Source: Argentina anserina
Lineage: Eukaryota; Streptophyta; Magnoliopsida; Rosales; Rosaceae
Length of the DNA: 64,000 nucleotides
Assembly: GCF_933775445.1 (NCBI RefSeq)
Contig: NC_065872.1
Span: forward strand, 21,824,001-21,888,000
Direction: 5' to 3'
Below are positions 11,209 through 21,842 of the stretch, piece by piece (the first letter of the stretch is position 1; every line of letters starts with the position of its first letter). The notes under the pieces were generated by a model. The model was not told the origin of the DNA. It saw only the letters and a program-made list of their open reading frames with translations, and made no database searches. A program made the translations under genes and the position numbers.

Positions 11209-12394
11209 AGAGAGAAGACTGCAGTTTTGCCAGCGGAATTAGAAATGAAGCGTCGAAGGAAGTTTATTTTCCCAAGCAAACTCTGAAGTTCCTTCTTGTT
11301 CCTTGGTGCCGGCGTATCTAACACAGCTTTAGCCATATCTTCCGCGACCTCAATACCTCTTTCATGCACTATGAAACCCAAGAAGTCTCCTGCTCGAACC
11401 CCAAAAATGCATTTAGCTGGGTTCATCCTGAGCTTGTGCTTTCTCATCCTGGTGAACACCGTCCGCAAATTCTCGATTTGATCTTCCTTCTTTTTAGACT
11501 TGACCACCACGTCATCTATATAGACTTCGAGAATGCCCCCCAGCACATCATGAAAAATCAGGTTCATTGCTCGCTGGTATGTAGCCCCCGCGTTGGTCAA
11601 ACCAAACGGCATGCTGTTATATTCAAACACTCCAGTGAACCATGGGCATCGCATGCTGTTTTGTGCCTATCTGGTTCATAAACAGGAATCTGATGGTAAC
11701 CCGCAGTACAATCCATAAAAGATAATAATTCATGCCCTGCGACCGCATCGACCAACATATCTGCCACGGGCATAGGATAGACATCCTTTGGTGTCGCGGT
11801 ATTCAGGTTCCTGTAGTCCACACACACGTGAATCTTACCATTTTTCTTCCGTACCGGTACTATGTTTGACAACCACTGAGAATATTTGGCTGGTCGGACA
11901 ATACCGGCTTGGAACATGTTCTGAACCTCTTTCTTGACTGCTACTGCTGTGTCTGCACTCATTCGTCATGGACTTTGTTGTACCGGCTTGTATCCGTCCA
12001 TGATGGGCAAACGATGGCAGACCAAATCTGGTGACAAGCCCGGCATGTCCTCGAATTTCTCAGCAAAGCAATCGCGGAACTCTTGCAACAACTCCACCAA
12101 ACGTTGTCTCAGTTCCTCATCCAGGTGTTTACTTATGCCAACCTCCATGGGCTCGTCTGTAGTCCCAAGATTGATCTTTTCCACTAGATCTTTTACTTTA
12201 GGTGGAGTATCATCCAAAGATGCTGGTGCTGGTAGGATGAAGTCCTCCTCTGCCTGAATTTCAGTCAAATCATCCTCAATGCATTCGACTAGTGCCACTG
12301 GCCCCCAAGTCTCATGTTCCTCTCTGTAAACAGATAAACGGTGGAGAAAGGACACATAAGCCTGCTCCTGCTCCTTGGCCAGTGATGTACTCAT
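11202..12394 (-). pseudogene. Gypsy reverse transcriptase
   Basis: RT motifs run in order along the minus strand: FRDCFAEKFEDMPGL leader, AKYSQWLSNIVPVRKKNGK, VCVDYRNLN, a FMDCTAGYHQI active-site strand, YNSMPFGLTNAGATYQR, and VYIDDVVVKS containing the YxDD catalytic pair. The PRNKKELQSLLGKINFLRRF thumb/connection follows. An in-frame TGA at about 11966-11968 interrupts the N-terminal side, and the frame reopens at the next codon. A frameshift near 11600-11650 falls between the first catalytic strand and the SMPFGL motif. The domain converts element RNA to DNA in active relatives. This copy is broken. Confidence 0.93.
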
Positions 12395-13641
12395 GGACGA
12401 GGATTTTTGACTTTCACGATGAAGCCAGGTCTATTTATGTCTGTCTTGACCTGTACTAGACCCCATCGTGTCAATTCTGTAGAAGTCACCCCAACTGGAT
12501 GACCCTTAGTATCTATCCTGGCAACTCCCAAAGGTCTCATGTCACCATAATAATACTCCCCATCCAGGATACAGGACGCGACCGAGTGTGGTCGGTCATC
12601 TGCTTTTACATATTCTGCCTTGTCAGTTGCGGGATCCCACATCAACATCTCTTGGTGTAGAGTAGAAGGGATGCAGTAAGCTCGATGTATCCAGTCCCTA
12701 CCCAGTATGATGCTGTATGGAGCTGTGCAATCCGTGACGAAGAATGTCTGAAACAATTCCGAAGGTCCTATTTTGATTTTGAGGATCAACACTCCCAAGG
12801 TCTTAGTTAAGTTGCCAGCAAAACTCCTGACCTTGAGATTGCTACTGAGAATCTTTTCCTTCGCGATTCCAAGTGCTTCGACTGTTTTCACGGTAATGAT
12901 ACTAACCGCTGCACCGCCGTCAACAAGGATTTTGTTCACTCTCTTTCCCTCCATATCAGCTGATATGTATAAAGGTTTAATGTGCTGATTCATAGTCGCG
13001 GTAGGCTTTGTGATCATCATAAAGAAGCATTGGAGCTCTGTCATCGTGTGAGATTTATCAGCTCCCTCTTTCCTCGAGTCCTTCTCAACAGTTGGCACAT
13101 CGGCAGATGACAACTCTGCGATTGTACCCACCTCCTGGGCCTGCGTCTCACCTCCAATGAATAGATGAGATGGCATTGGCCGTGGAAGAGCATACTTCGA
13201 CGACAAGGTGAACACCATGTTGCAACTACGCACTCTATCTAGCTTCGGTGTTCCCTCCTCAAAGGCATCCCCATGAGAGAGATCAAACATGTTGCAGTCT
13301 GGAGTAGCGACCATCTCATCATCATACCCTTGTTCCAGCTCATCCTCTGGATCAGAAAACTCTAACCCGTGCTCCTTACCACATGGCTCCATATCCTCAT
13401 CCGGCATGGACCCAGTTGACGTTCGCGAGGGGAACTTACGCCTGGGATATTCCGTTAGCGATTGTTCCTGAGGAGCCTTAGGAGGAATAACCACTGTCGT
13501 AGTCTCGACCTCTTCTGGAACCACCAACATTGACTGTTGTGCTATTGGAACCACTAGCGTTGGTTCTTTGACCTTCAGTTTCCATTCAAACTGTGGCTTA
13601 ACTTTCTCTCGGACTGGTTCCTGATGGCCTAGCCTACTCAC
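12391..13641 (-). CDS. Gypsy aspartic protease region
   Basis: This is a 416-codon open segment on the minus strand. Its first half is low-complexity, acidic and Pro/Glu-rich. The second half holds a retropepsin-like domain with active site KILVDGGAAVSII (DGG, as common in this lineage, instead of DSG) and the flap-distal ILGRDW motif. The segment ends FIVKVKNPRP and overlaps the next frame (RT) by 4 bases, so it may be read as part of the polyprotein with a frame change. The protease cleaves the Gag-Pol precursor. I see no inactivating change within this segment, but neighbouring parts are broken. Confidence 0.85.
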   Translation of the reverse strand: MSRLGHQEPVREKVKPQFEWKLKVKEPTLVVPIAQQSMLVVPEEVETTTVVIPPKAPQEQSLTEYPRRKFPSRTSTGSMPDEDMEPCGKEHGLEFSDPEDELEQGYDDEMVATPDCNMFDLSHGDAFEEGTPKLDRVRSCNMVFTLSSKYALPRPMPSHLFIGGETQAQEVGTIAELSSADVPTVEKDSRKEGADKSHTMTELQCFFMMITKPTATMNQHIKPLYISADMEGKRVNKILVDGGAAVSIITVKTVEALGIAKEKILSSNLKVRSFAGNLTKTLGVLILKIKIGPSELFQTFFVTDCTAPYSIILGRDWIHRAYCIPSTLHQEMLMWDPATDKAEYVKADDRPHSVASCILDGEYYYGDMRPLGVARIDTKGHPVGVTSTELTRWGLVQVKTDINRPGFIVKVKNPRP

Positions 13642-13808
13642 AGACCTTTTAGGTATTCATTTAGATTGCATAGGTGGAACAACACTACTTCGCTGTTGTT
13701 TCTGCCGCATAGAAACACCATGTGCGCGTTGTTTATTTGTTGCTCTACCATCAGTAGATGCGTAAGACAACCTATCATGGATTGAAACTCTTCGTGTATG
13801 AGCAGTTT

Positions 13809-15643
13809 TCACTGGCCGTTCAATTTGATTATGAACGCTTTCCCTGGGGTATGGAACCTAAGCTTTTCAACTGTCTCTCGCAACAACCAAGGTGACTGCT
13901 CTAGCTGACCGCGAGAGAGCTCCCCTCGGTTATACGCCTCTAGCGTTCGCTTGGCCTTTCCCCATCTTTTCTGAACGTTCCTCTTTTGAGTTTTCGTAGC
14001 TTCTTTAGCTCTTCCATGCTCTTGAACGTACCAGACATTGGGTTTTAGCGAACTCGGCGCAGGTGGTATGTACGGCCGTTGTAGGACCTCGCGCGAAGCC
14101 TGAGCTTCTGATCCCGTTGTTCCAATTTGCTGCCCTCCAAGAACATTCACGACCCTGCCCCGACCTGAATGTGGTCTTTTCAACACCTGAGCATAAGTAT
14201 CCATCTGAATTCTAGCTTTCTTGGAGTCTTTCCTCTCGGGAAGATTTGCCGGCAAGCGAGGCCTCCGGTGCCTTCGCGATTCTTCGCGGTTGTCGGCATT
14301 AACACAGTTGATGGAACACTCCTTCTTGCACCGATTGCAAAGCACATAAGTTTTGGCTTTCGCGACATTTTGTTCCTTGTATTGGACAACGCTGTTGTGT
14401 CTCCCCGGGCCAGATTGCTTGGCTATCACAACCTCCTGCTCCGCGGATACTCTTTTCGCTGTTGTCTCCACACCCAGACCAGGGTCTGAAGCGAAGGACA
14501 ACACTCCCTCATCTAACCACTGATGTACCTGGTCCTTGAGCTGTGTGCAAATACGAGTATCATGAGTCCAAACGTTATGAAACTTACAATACCGTTTACC
14601 TTTAACTTCGTCCGTGGATGGGAACTCAGTCCATGGTACAATGGTCTCACCCTCAGCAATAAGTTAGTCCAAGATCTCATGAGCCAATGACGCATCATAA
14701 GTATATTCAGCAAACCTAGAAGGGCGATGAGTCTTCAATGGTGTTGTCAGTGGTGTGACTTCTACCACTGACACTGTAGGGAAGGGATCAATATCGACCC
14801 AAGCTGCAGCTCTTTCAATGTCCAATTAGCTGTGTGGTGATTGAACAAGTTATGAAACTTGCAATACTTCTTCCCTTCGATCTGCGCTGCGGTAGGCATC
14901 GCAGTGTCATGTTTCACTCTTCCACTCGCGAACAATTTATCCAGAATTTCTGGAGCCTTGTGAGCGTTGTAGGTGTACGAGTCATACTCAGGTTTGGTGA
15001 ATGCTGCTGTAGAAATCTTGACAGGATCCCTAGACATCTTCAAAGCCTTAGACTTCAATGCCTGTCTTCCAGCTATCTCTACAGCAGCTACTTCATCATC
15101 TACTTCCTCGACCCACTGCTCTTTGTATGGACACGGTGTGTAGAAAGGATCTACATGCGAGTAGATAGTGGAAACCCTCTTAGTCCCGGATGGAACTGCA
15201 TATCGTGGTTTCCACGTCCCAGGGTGATAAGATACAAGTGAACCTTTTGGAACTGTGGCACTGTCCTCCATCTCCCTGAGGAACACTTGGTAAGAACCTA
15301 CCTTGTTCATTAAGTCTGCCATACAAGAAAAGTAGACATCATGATGTTTGGCCCGCTGACGGGTCTCCAAACCCTTTATGGCGATGCGAATAGCATCCTG
15401 TTCCGCGAGCGGTATTCTGCACTTTGCTTGCTGAACCTTGAACCTCTTTAGGAACTCTACTGCCGACTCAATTGGCTGTTGATACATGGAAGTCAAAGAT
15501 GACAAATCCACTTCAGGCTTAACACTCCCAAAAGCCGTTTTAAACATCGTTTCGAGCATGGACCAATCTGAATTGGACCTTAGTGCTAATTTGGAGAACC
15601 AAGACAACGCCAGCCCTGACAGAGATGAACCGAAAGTCCTCAT
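13809..15643 (-). pseudogene. Gypsy Gag, central and C-terminal part, with duplicated CKFHN module
   Basis: Segment 15643-14762 holds a retrotransposon gag domain (GLALSWFSKLALRSNSDWSM, EFLKRFKVQQAKCRI, then GLETRQRAKHHDVYF). It ends in a metal-binding-like motif KYCKFHNLFNHHT. A second version of this CKFHN-x4-H module appears in the next frame at about 14600-14550 (KRYCKFHNVWTHD, ending in CTQL), so the module is duplicated. Segment 14504-13809 is basic and carries CNRCKKECSINC, a possible four-Cys metal site. Stops and frame changes separate the pieces. Gag packages element RNA into virus-like particles in the cytoplasm. Confidence 0.8.
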
Positions 15644-15982
15644 CTTGAAGACTGAATCAGACGCGTATGGCCCACAATTGCTGTGGAAACGCGATATATG
15701 CTCAGCTGCATTCTCAGAACCCTATCCTGAGAATGTCTGAAACTTTATTGGTCGATAACCTGATGGCCAAGGGCATGCTGCCACCCATTCCGGGAACGAA
15801 CTTGTATATGATACGTTCACGGCAGCATGGCCATGAATGGTCCTCACGCTTTCCTGGATCATCTTCTGAACTTGCTCCTTGGTAAGGCCTTGACCTTCCT
15901 CAACGTCTTGCTCAGATTCCTCTCGACGCTCCCCTCGTCGCTCGCGACGGGACTGGTGCTGGCGCTCTTATCTTCTGCTTGG

Positions 15983-16674
15983 TTAGAGAAGTGCCAACGC
16001 CTTTTGTAAAGTTTCAACCTCGGGCGAGTTCGACCGTCTGGAACCTCCGAGCATGAACTTCCCTTTCTTGGCCTTCACCTTCTTCCTCCTTGTAAGTCTG
16101 GCAAGCTCAGCGTCGAATTTGCCAGCCTCATCACCTCTGGCCTCGTCCTCTTCAGCGCCGTTGTTGACACCATCTCTATCTTTCTTGCTGGACCTAGCCT
16201 TTCTGGTGGTAATAGGCTCATCATGGTTCTGGCTTTCGTAAAGCCCGGCGACAGTCCGTTGGATCCCTAACGCTTCTTCGATTTGCTTAAATCGCTCATC
16301 CTGCACCGCGAACTCCAAGCAAGCATTCTTCGCGTGTTCATTGACACCCAGAACCAACTTCTTCATCTTGTCGTTGGTCTCAGCCAGGTGCTGACCCTGT
16401 CCCGACTGTAGTTGTGACACATTATCCAAGTTCTTTCAACTACAGTCATTCGATTGCCGAAGGATTCCTCCAACGACTTGACTACCGTCGTCAACTCTCT
16501 AAAAGCTAGTTCCATGTCTTCCAGTGTCGCCATCACTCCAAACTTCAGTAATGCCTCGACCGCTGTTAAACCTCTACAAGCCGCTGTGTTATGAGGAACA
16601 CACTGCGAATGCTCTAGTTTCGAGCAAGAGGGATATCCTCGCGAGTAAGGATTCTGGCTTGCTATCTTTGACAC
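15983..16674 (-). pseudogene. Gypsy Gag N-terminal region (degraded)
   Basis: Two minus-strand pieces (16674-16363 and 16429-15983) precede the recognisable gag domain. The first contains MATLEDMELAFRELTTVVKSLEESF, predicted helical and coiled-coil. The second is charged, with the basic tract TRRKKVKAKKGK near its end. The frame is broken between them and again before 15643. The position just after the PBS fits the start of Gag. The function is inferred from position, not from a strong motif. Confidence 0.6.
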
Positions 16675-16675
16675 T

Positions 16676-16693
16676 GTCCCACTGGGCGTGCCA
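16676..16693 (-). other. Primer binding site of the Gypsy element
   Basis: The minus strand reads TGGCACGCCCAGTGGGAC two bases after the 5' LTR. It begins with TGG, the complement of a tRNA CCA end, as PBS sequences do. I could not assign the tRNA, and it is not the usual initiator-Met type. Confidence 0.7.
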
Positions 16694-16695
16694 AA

Positions 16696-17526
16696 TGTTC
16701 GAGCTGGGAAAACGGATCCTCCTCAGAGAACAATCAGCAAGCCCCGGTGTCGAACCCTGGACGGTTCAACCCTTCGTTCTCTGTTGTTGCCGGCGTGCCA
16801 GTACCTTTGAGTTAGGTACAACTCTTGCTTTGTTGACGATGATTGCGCTCCACGTACTGTCTTCGTCTCAAACGATTGCTCCGCAGTTGCTGATAAACCG
16901 CTGAAGTTCGAATGACCTATACACAACTGGAGTTGCTAGGTACCTTTCACTCCACCTCAAGTAGATGGCTGATCTTACTTTAGACCGCTTGGGGAAAAGC
17001 AGAGATTATATTGTGTCGTTAATAGTAGGACTCTCTCGCAAATGGAATTTGCTGACTAGTGCAGACTTTGGGTTTGCTAGAAGCTAGGCTAGCGACTCGA
17101 TGGACTTGACTCGAATTGCCGAAATTAATCGGACTTGTTGCTACATGCAGCGCGAGGCATGCATCTGGGTAGCTCCGCTCCGATAGGAGACTTGGTTGCC
17201 GAAGCTAATCGGACTTTTACTCCGTTGGGAGATTTTTACTATGCGGTTGCGCGATAGTTTGTTTGATGTTGCGTGTGTTATTCTGCGCATTCGACCCTCC
17301 TTATATAGAGAACATAAATTGTTCTTTCTTGCGAATCAAGTCCTCAGAACCTCCTAGTTGATTTAGATTCACCTTCCTTAATCAACTCAGATTCTACACG
17401 GCGATAGTCCCCTAAATCTATTCCAATACGGCAGATAATCTTGCTTTGTGATATACTTTCCCAAATATCCGGTCCACAGGCCTAAGTCGTCTAGATAATA
17501 CCGGAGTATTATTTTAGGCCCAAACA
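16696..17526 (-). repeat. LTR (5' LTR of the Gypsy element)
   Basis: This 831-bp repeat starts TGTTCGAGCTGGG and ends GGCCCAAACA, and pairs with 2956-3787. On the minus strand a TATA box (CTCTATATAA) lies at 17301-17310 and should drive gag-pol RNA. Target duplication GATTG follows at 17527-17531. Confidence 0.95.
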
Positions 17527-17531
17527 GATTG

Positions 17532-17809
17532 ATAGCTATGTCTTTTGTCCAAGTGAAGAGATGATGCAAGTTGATCGATCTCATATAATCGGTGATCTAA
17601 TCTTCTTCTTTTTTTTTTGCGTGGGTTTGTAATTGTGATGAAAAGAACCGGAAAGTTGGGTTCTTTGACTTCTTTTGGTCATGGCTTCAAGCAAACAGAG
17701 AGAAAGGAGAGGAAAAATCCACGTGAAAATGAAGACGATCCTTTTTCCGACACGTGGCAATCCGCACTCTTAACAATTCTACAAACGTGTGCTCTAAGAC
17801 GAATATATA
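17532..17809. other. Host flank with two G-box motifs
   Basis: No gene seen. The core CACGTG occurs at 17720-17725 and 17751-17756, 31 bp apart. Both are in contexts (CCACGTGA, ACACGTGGC) that resemble G-box/ABRE sites for plant bZIP or bHLH factors. Whether any gene is controlled is unknown. Confidence 0.4.
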
Positions 17810-18355
17810 TAGGGCTGTCAATTCCGACATGACCCGGTAACATGACTCGAAACCCGTACGAAATAAAATGGGTTAAAAACGCACAATTAAAAAGCGGGTC
17901 AGCGGCGGGTCAACCTGTCATAACCAATTTAATAAACGGGTTAATGACGGGTTAACTCGCTAACACGAAATGAACCCGAATGACAAGTTTAATAAAAGAA
18001 TCAAACTAAAATCTATATAAAATACGTGTACACAAGCTATTTAAAATTGTAACATTATATGTATATATGGGTTTAGTAAACATTTTCTGATTCTAAACTA
18101 GAATTTTGAATAATACATTGAATTTTTTTGTTTGATTCTTACTTCAGTTGATTATCTTATCTAAAACGATAAGATATATTTATTAAAGGGGTTAAACGGG
18201 TTGACAACTGGGAATCCGTTTAATAAATGAGTTGGGTTTGAGTTTAAATTTTTACACGATTAGTAAATGGGTTGGATTTGGGTTTACATGTTATGACACG
18301 CCATACACTTTGACCCGACACGAACCCAACCCGACATGACCCATTTACAGCCCTA
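17810..18355. mobile_element. MITE, probably hAT-type
   Basis: This is a 546-bp AT-rich element with ends TAGGGCTGTCAATTCC and ...CATTTACAGCCCTA, which are inverted copies (TAGGGCTGT). Flanking 8-mers AATATATA and GGTATATA match at 6 of 8 positions, compatible with an aged hAT target duplication. The subterminal parts are full of GGGTTA/GACCC repeats. It has no coding capacity. Confidence 0.6.
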
Positions 18356-18796
18356 GGTATATATATGGATTTTTTCAATGTTTACGTAAAAACCTAAAGG
18401 ATTTTTTTTGTCTTTTAAAGAGGTAGCTCATCAACCAACTTTTCAACTACATTTCCACAGTTTGATTTTTAGGATCTAGTGTATAGATTATCCCTGTAAA
18501 ATTTCAGCCAAAATGGTGATCGTTAAGGTATTAAAATTGGCGAAAACAATAGATGCACCAAATCTGTCAAATCTGACCCATTCATGTCGTTCATGCTTAT
18601 AAAGTTAAATTTTAGTTTTTGAATGCCATAAACACTTCTAATTTTGTTGAAATTTTTCAAAGGTAATCTACACATTAGACCCTAAAAGTTGAACGATAGA
18701 GATGTTGAATTGTAATCGAGAAGTTGATCAGGTGACCTATCCCTTTTTTTTTAAAGGATCCATCACCAAAAGAAGGGCCATATATATACTGTGGAC
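18356..18796. other. Intergenic AT-rich DNA
   Basis: I see no gene, RNA or structured repeat here. The last five bases (TGGAC, 18792-18796) are the left target duplication of the following Copia element. Confidence 0.6.
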
Positions 18797-18981
18797 TGTT
18801 CCGGGAGAATTACTATTCTACCCTTGTGTGTGTCTTAGCCTAATAGGTTTCCCATTAGGAGATATATTAGCATCTCCGTAATAGATTAGGACTCCGAATA
18901 GTACGGGATTGTAGTTTTATAAATACCTATATATAGACCACCATATCATTCAATAATACACAATTATTTCATCCTAAAACA
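18797..18981 (+). repeat. 5' LTR, Copia family A
   Basis: This 185-bp repeat starts TGTTCCGGGAG and ends CTAAAACA. It includes a TATA-like CCTATATATAG near 18927. The bases after it, CGTTATCAGCACG, sit in the PBS position. They are not the usual TGGTATCAGAGC, so the primer tRNA is unassigned. Confidence 0.95.
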
Positions 18982-19089
18982 CGTTATCAGCACGTTGCCC
19001 TAAAACCCTGAAATTTTTAGAGCCTTAGAAATTTTTTTTTTCTTCTTCTCCTCCGCCGGCCGCCGTTGTCTCCGGCCTCCGGCATCTCC

Positions 19090-19280
19090 TCGCGACCACT
19101 GCAGCCCCTGCTCCCCGCCCCGCACACAGCCCCTGCACGCACGCTCGCGACCCCTGCAACCCCGCTCGCGACCCCTGGAGCCCCACTCGCGACACCTGCA
19201 CGTCCGCTCGCGACACCTGTAGCCCCGCTCGCGATCCCTGCAGCCCCGCTCGCGACCCCTGCAGCCCCTGCGACCCCCCT
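19090..19280 (+). repeat. Tandem GCTCGCGACC repeats in the Copia A leader
   Basis: About seven imperfect units of 18-27 bp carry the core CTCGCGA followed by CCCCTGCAGCCCC-like text. They lie in the untranslated leader between the LTR and the leader intron. Reading frames over this repeat give artificial Arg/Gly- or Pro/Ala-rich peptides on either strand. I do not regard these as genes. Confidence 0.85.
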
Positions 19281-19461
19281 GCACGCAGCCCCGCAGGGTC
19301 TCCTCCGCATTCGCTCCGCAAAAACATCTTTTTACCCCGCAACTCCCCGCATTAAAGTATTCAAAATTGCTCCTCCCGCATATTCACGCAAGAAATGTGA
19401 GATTCACAAGCACGGACTTCGCTCAAGAGAAGCTACTCCCGTATACTACAAACCTTCAAAG

Positions 19462-19806
19462 GTAAATTTTTCATAAACGTTCCTGCTTTTGAACGTATAA
19501 ATATATTATATCGGGCGATATTAGCCTTCTTCTTGTCTTAATTCCGGCCTTTCTTATAACGCTGATGAGACTATAGAGGGATGGGTTTCCCCTCTTGGTC
19601 GATGTTTTCTGTGTGACGGTCATGGGGGAGTCACGATTGTTTGAAAGGGAAATTAATCAATTTTCGTGTGGTCGCCTGAGTGCACCGCTGTTTTGGGTGC
19701 GATCATGAGTATCGCCGCTTGCATTGATTTTTCTTGTGACCAAATACGTCACCCCTTCTAATTCCTAGTATACTTGAATCTAATCGATTCCGTATTCGTT
19801 TTGTAG
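19462..19806 (+). other. Leader intron of Copia family A
   Basis: Donor CAAAG|GTAAAT at 19461/19462 and acceptor TTTTGTAG at 19806 enclose 345 nt, and the gag ATG is the very next base (19807). The sister copy on the minus strand preserves related sequence and the GTAAA donor, which argues for a maintained intron. Splicing is inferred. Confidence 0.55.
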
Positions 19807-20873
19807 ATGTCATCGACATCTCGACCGGAATTTCGCCTTCTTGATCTGGAAGGAAAGGAATACCACCGTTGGGTTTCTGACATGGAGCTCGCTTTCGAGA
19901 GTCGAGGGATCGAAGGCATGTTTGCCGACCCTTCTGCTGATTTCCCACCCATGGCTAAGACTCAGACTCTCATCTTTATGAGACGTCACATCCATGCAAC
20001 TCTCAAGAGGCAATACTTGAACGTAAAAGATCCTAAAGAATTATGGGACAACCTACGCTTGCGGTACAACAATGTTCATGATAAGCTTCTTCCTGAATTG
20101 ACCGTTAGATGGATAACATCCGTCTATTGGACTATAAGAGAGTGGATGATTTCAATCAGGATATGCTATGCTTGCAATCCGATCTTGGCACCGTTGGTGT
20201 CATCAAGACCGACCTAGATCTTCTCAATAAGACATTGGACACGTTTCCAATCAACTATGAGGTTCAAGCTCATACGTACCGCACTCATGTAGAGGAAGAG
20301 AAGATCCGGTCTTTTGGCGACTTAATGGCACTCTTGGCTAAGAAGGAGAGACATTCTGAGATCCTCCTCAACAACAACAATAGACCTGTTGACACTAAAA
20401 GAATTCCTACGCCACAGTCTAACTATGTGAAAGCTCCTAAGCAAAAGAATCAATCAAGGAACACTCCATATCAGCACCAAAACAACAACTCTCGTGGTGG
20501 GAGGCAACAAGGCCGGTCTCGGCCTCGGTCCAATACTTGGACCCGTGATGGTGGCGGCGCCGCACCCTCTGGGGGAGGCCGTCCCCGTCCCAAACTCCAA
20601 GGAGGCCGTGCGCCTCCTAATGCCTCCACTTCCCGTAATGGCAAGTCTCCATGCTTCAAATGTGGCTCCTTCAAGCACTTTAATCGCGATTGTCGCGCTA
20701 GCAAAGAGATGATCAAGGCTTACCCCGCCTACAAGAAGTTTCTACAACCCGAATCGAATCATGTGGATGAGGACCATGAGATCGAGACTCACCATATCTC
20801 CATGAAGCCCGAGCCCCTTGCTTCTAAGGCTAGGCCTCCGGCCGCTACCATGGATACTCCCGACTTTGATTAG
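19807..20873 (+). pseudogene. Copia family A Gag
   Basis: Gag-polypeptide of the UBN2/Copia type. The N-terminal part has EGKEYHRWVSDMELAF and KELWDNLRLRYNN. The middle has the DYKRVDDFNQDMLCL helix region. A Gly/Pro/Arg-rich linker (about 20490-20640) is followed by a CCHC zinc knuckle CFKCGSFKHFNRDC at about 20654-20695. A one-base deletion near 20100-20115 shifts the frame between 19807-20217 and 20109-20873. The protein would form the particle and bind RNA. Start choice: the ATG follows directly on the leader-intron acceptor. The stop at 20871-20873 isolates gag from pol, and an AATAAA signal lies 136 nt downstream. Confidence 0.88.
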
Positions 20874-21842
20874 TCGTTTTAGCTTCTTTAGCTTTATGAT
20901 TTCAAGTATTGCTATGGCCGACCGCCATTGTTATTTTCATTGACTTTGTAATAGTCTTTTGATTTTGGAATTATAAGTTCATGTGTGATGTATTAAAGAT
21001 TGGCATTGAATAAAATTTCTCATTTTCTTGCTTACAAGATGATCTCTTTGAGAATTTTATTTACCTTACACTTAGCATGATGATCAACGTGTGCAACTCA
21101 CGTGGTTTTTAAATTGGACGCTTTTGGGTTACATGGGACCCCAATAGCACTACATTGTGAATTTGGAACTTAAAATTCGGAAAACGAACCACGGAACGTC
21201 GAAAACGACGTCGTTTTGCCTTTGGCCGGACCCAGACATTGTTCCAGCGTTTCCGGCACATTTTGCCGGCGTATTCGCCGTCTTCCGGCCATTTCCCAGA
21301 ATTTCTGGCACCGCCACCCGGTTCCTGCCAGCGTCCCCTGTCAGACCTGAAGTTCCGGCCTCCATACCGGCCAGTTCCGACCACCGCCGGCCGGTTTTCC
21401 GGCAATCGGTGCCGCCGGTTTTCCAACGAGTTTTTCGACGATTTTTTTTGTCATTTCTCGTCATTTTTCCGGCATATTTCAGCAGTCCCTGCTGCCACAT
21501 TTTCCTCGTCCAAATTTCACCCGGTTTTGAGTTCTTTTGACATGGTTTTTCCGGTTCGTTTTTCCAGTTTTCTCCAAGTCCGTTATATGCGCTCACCGGC
21601 ACTCTTTGTGTGTGTTTCCACACCATTTTTGGATGGTTTCTACCACCCTAGTTTAATGCTTTGTATTTTCACTGCTTCAATACCATGATTTCCAACTCTT
21701 TAGTTGAAGAATGTAGTACTATTGCCATGTGATACATTCGATGGGATCGAACTTTGTTCCGATTCCCATTCTTACAATATCCTACGGCGTATTGTATAGA
21801 ATTGTTCCCGTGTCGCTGAATCTCTTAATTGTCATTTTGTAG
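20874..21842 (+). other. Untranslated gag-pol gap with polyadenylation signal
   Basis: This 969-nt stretch has no extended gag or pol frame. AATAAA lies at 21009-21014. From about 21180 to 21560 the DNA becomes GC-rich with many CCGGC phrases. A related stretch exists in the sister copy (about 35900-36350, minus strand), so it belongs to the family and is not a chance insertion. It ends TTTTGTAG, a plant splice acceptor. The pol frame opens at the next base. Confidence 0.6.

Larger units (their letters stand above)
2956..17526 (-). mobile_element. Tat-lineage Ty3/Gypsy LTR retrotransposon with antisense PMD gene
   Basis: The element is bounded by direct repeats of 832 and 831 bp that begin TG and end CA, and is flanked by a perfect 5-bp target duplication GATTG (2951-2955 and 17527-17531). 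Reading the minus strand from 17526 the order is LTR, PBS, gag, protease, RT, RNase H, a second archaeal-type RNase H, integrase, PPT, LTR. The gypsy domain order, the extra RNase H after the normal one, and an antisense gene between integrase and the 3' LTR are together typical of the Tat lineage. By eye the LTRs differ by about 16 substitutions and one 1-bp indel (about 98% identical), so insertion is fairly recent. The coding frames nevertheless carry several stops and frameshifts, so this copy is probably not autonomous. Confidence 0.95.

Noticed and set aside
2956..17526. Athila or chromovirus assignment for the Gypsy element
   Set aside because: No chromodomain after integrase. The extra RNase H and antisense gene point to Tat.
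19000..19342. Arg/Gly/Cys-rich repetitive reading frames on the minus strand over the Copia A leader
   Set aside because: They are translations of the GC-rich tandem repeat in an untranslated leader. Equally long frames exist on the other strand and none is conserved in the sister copy.
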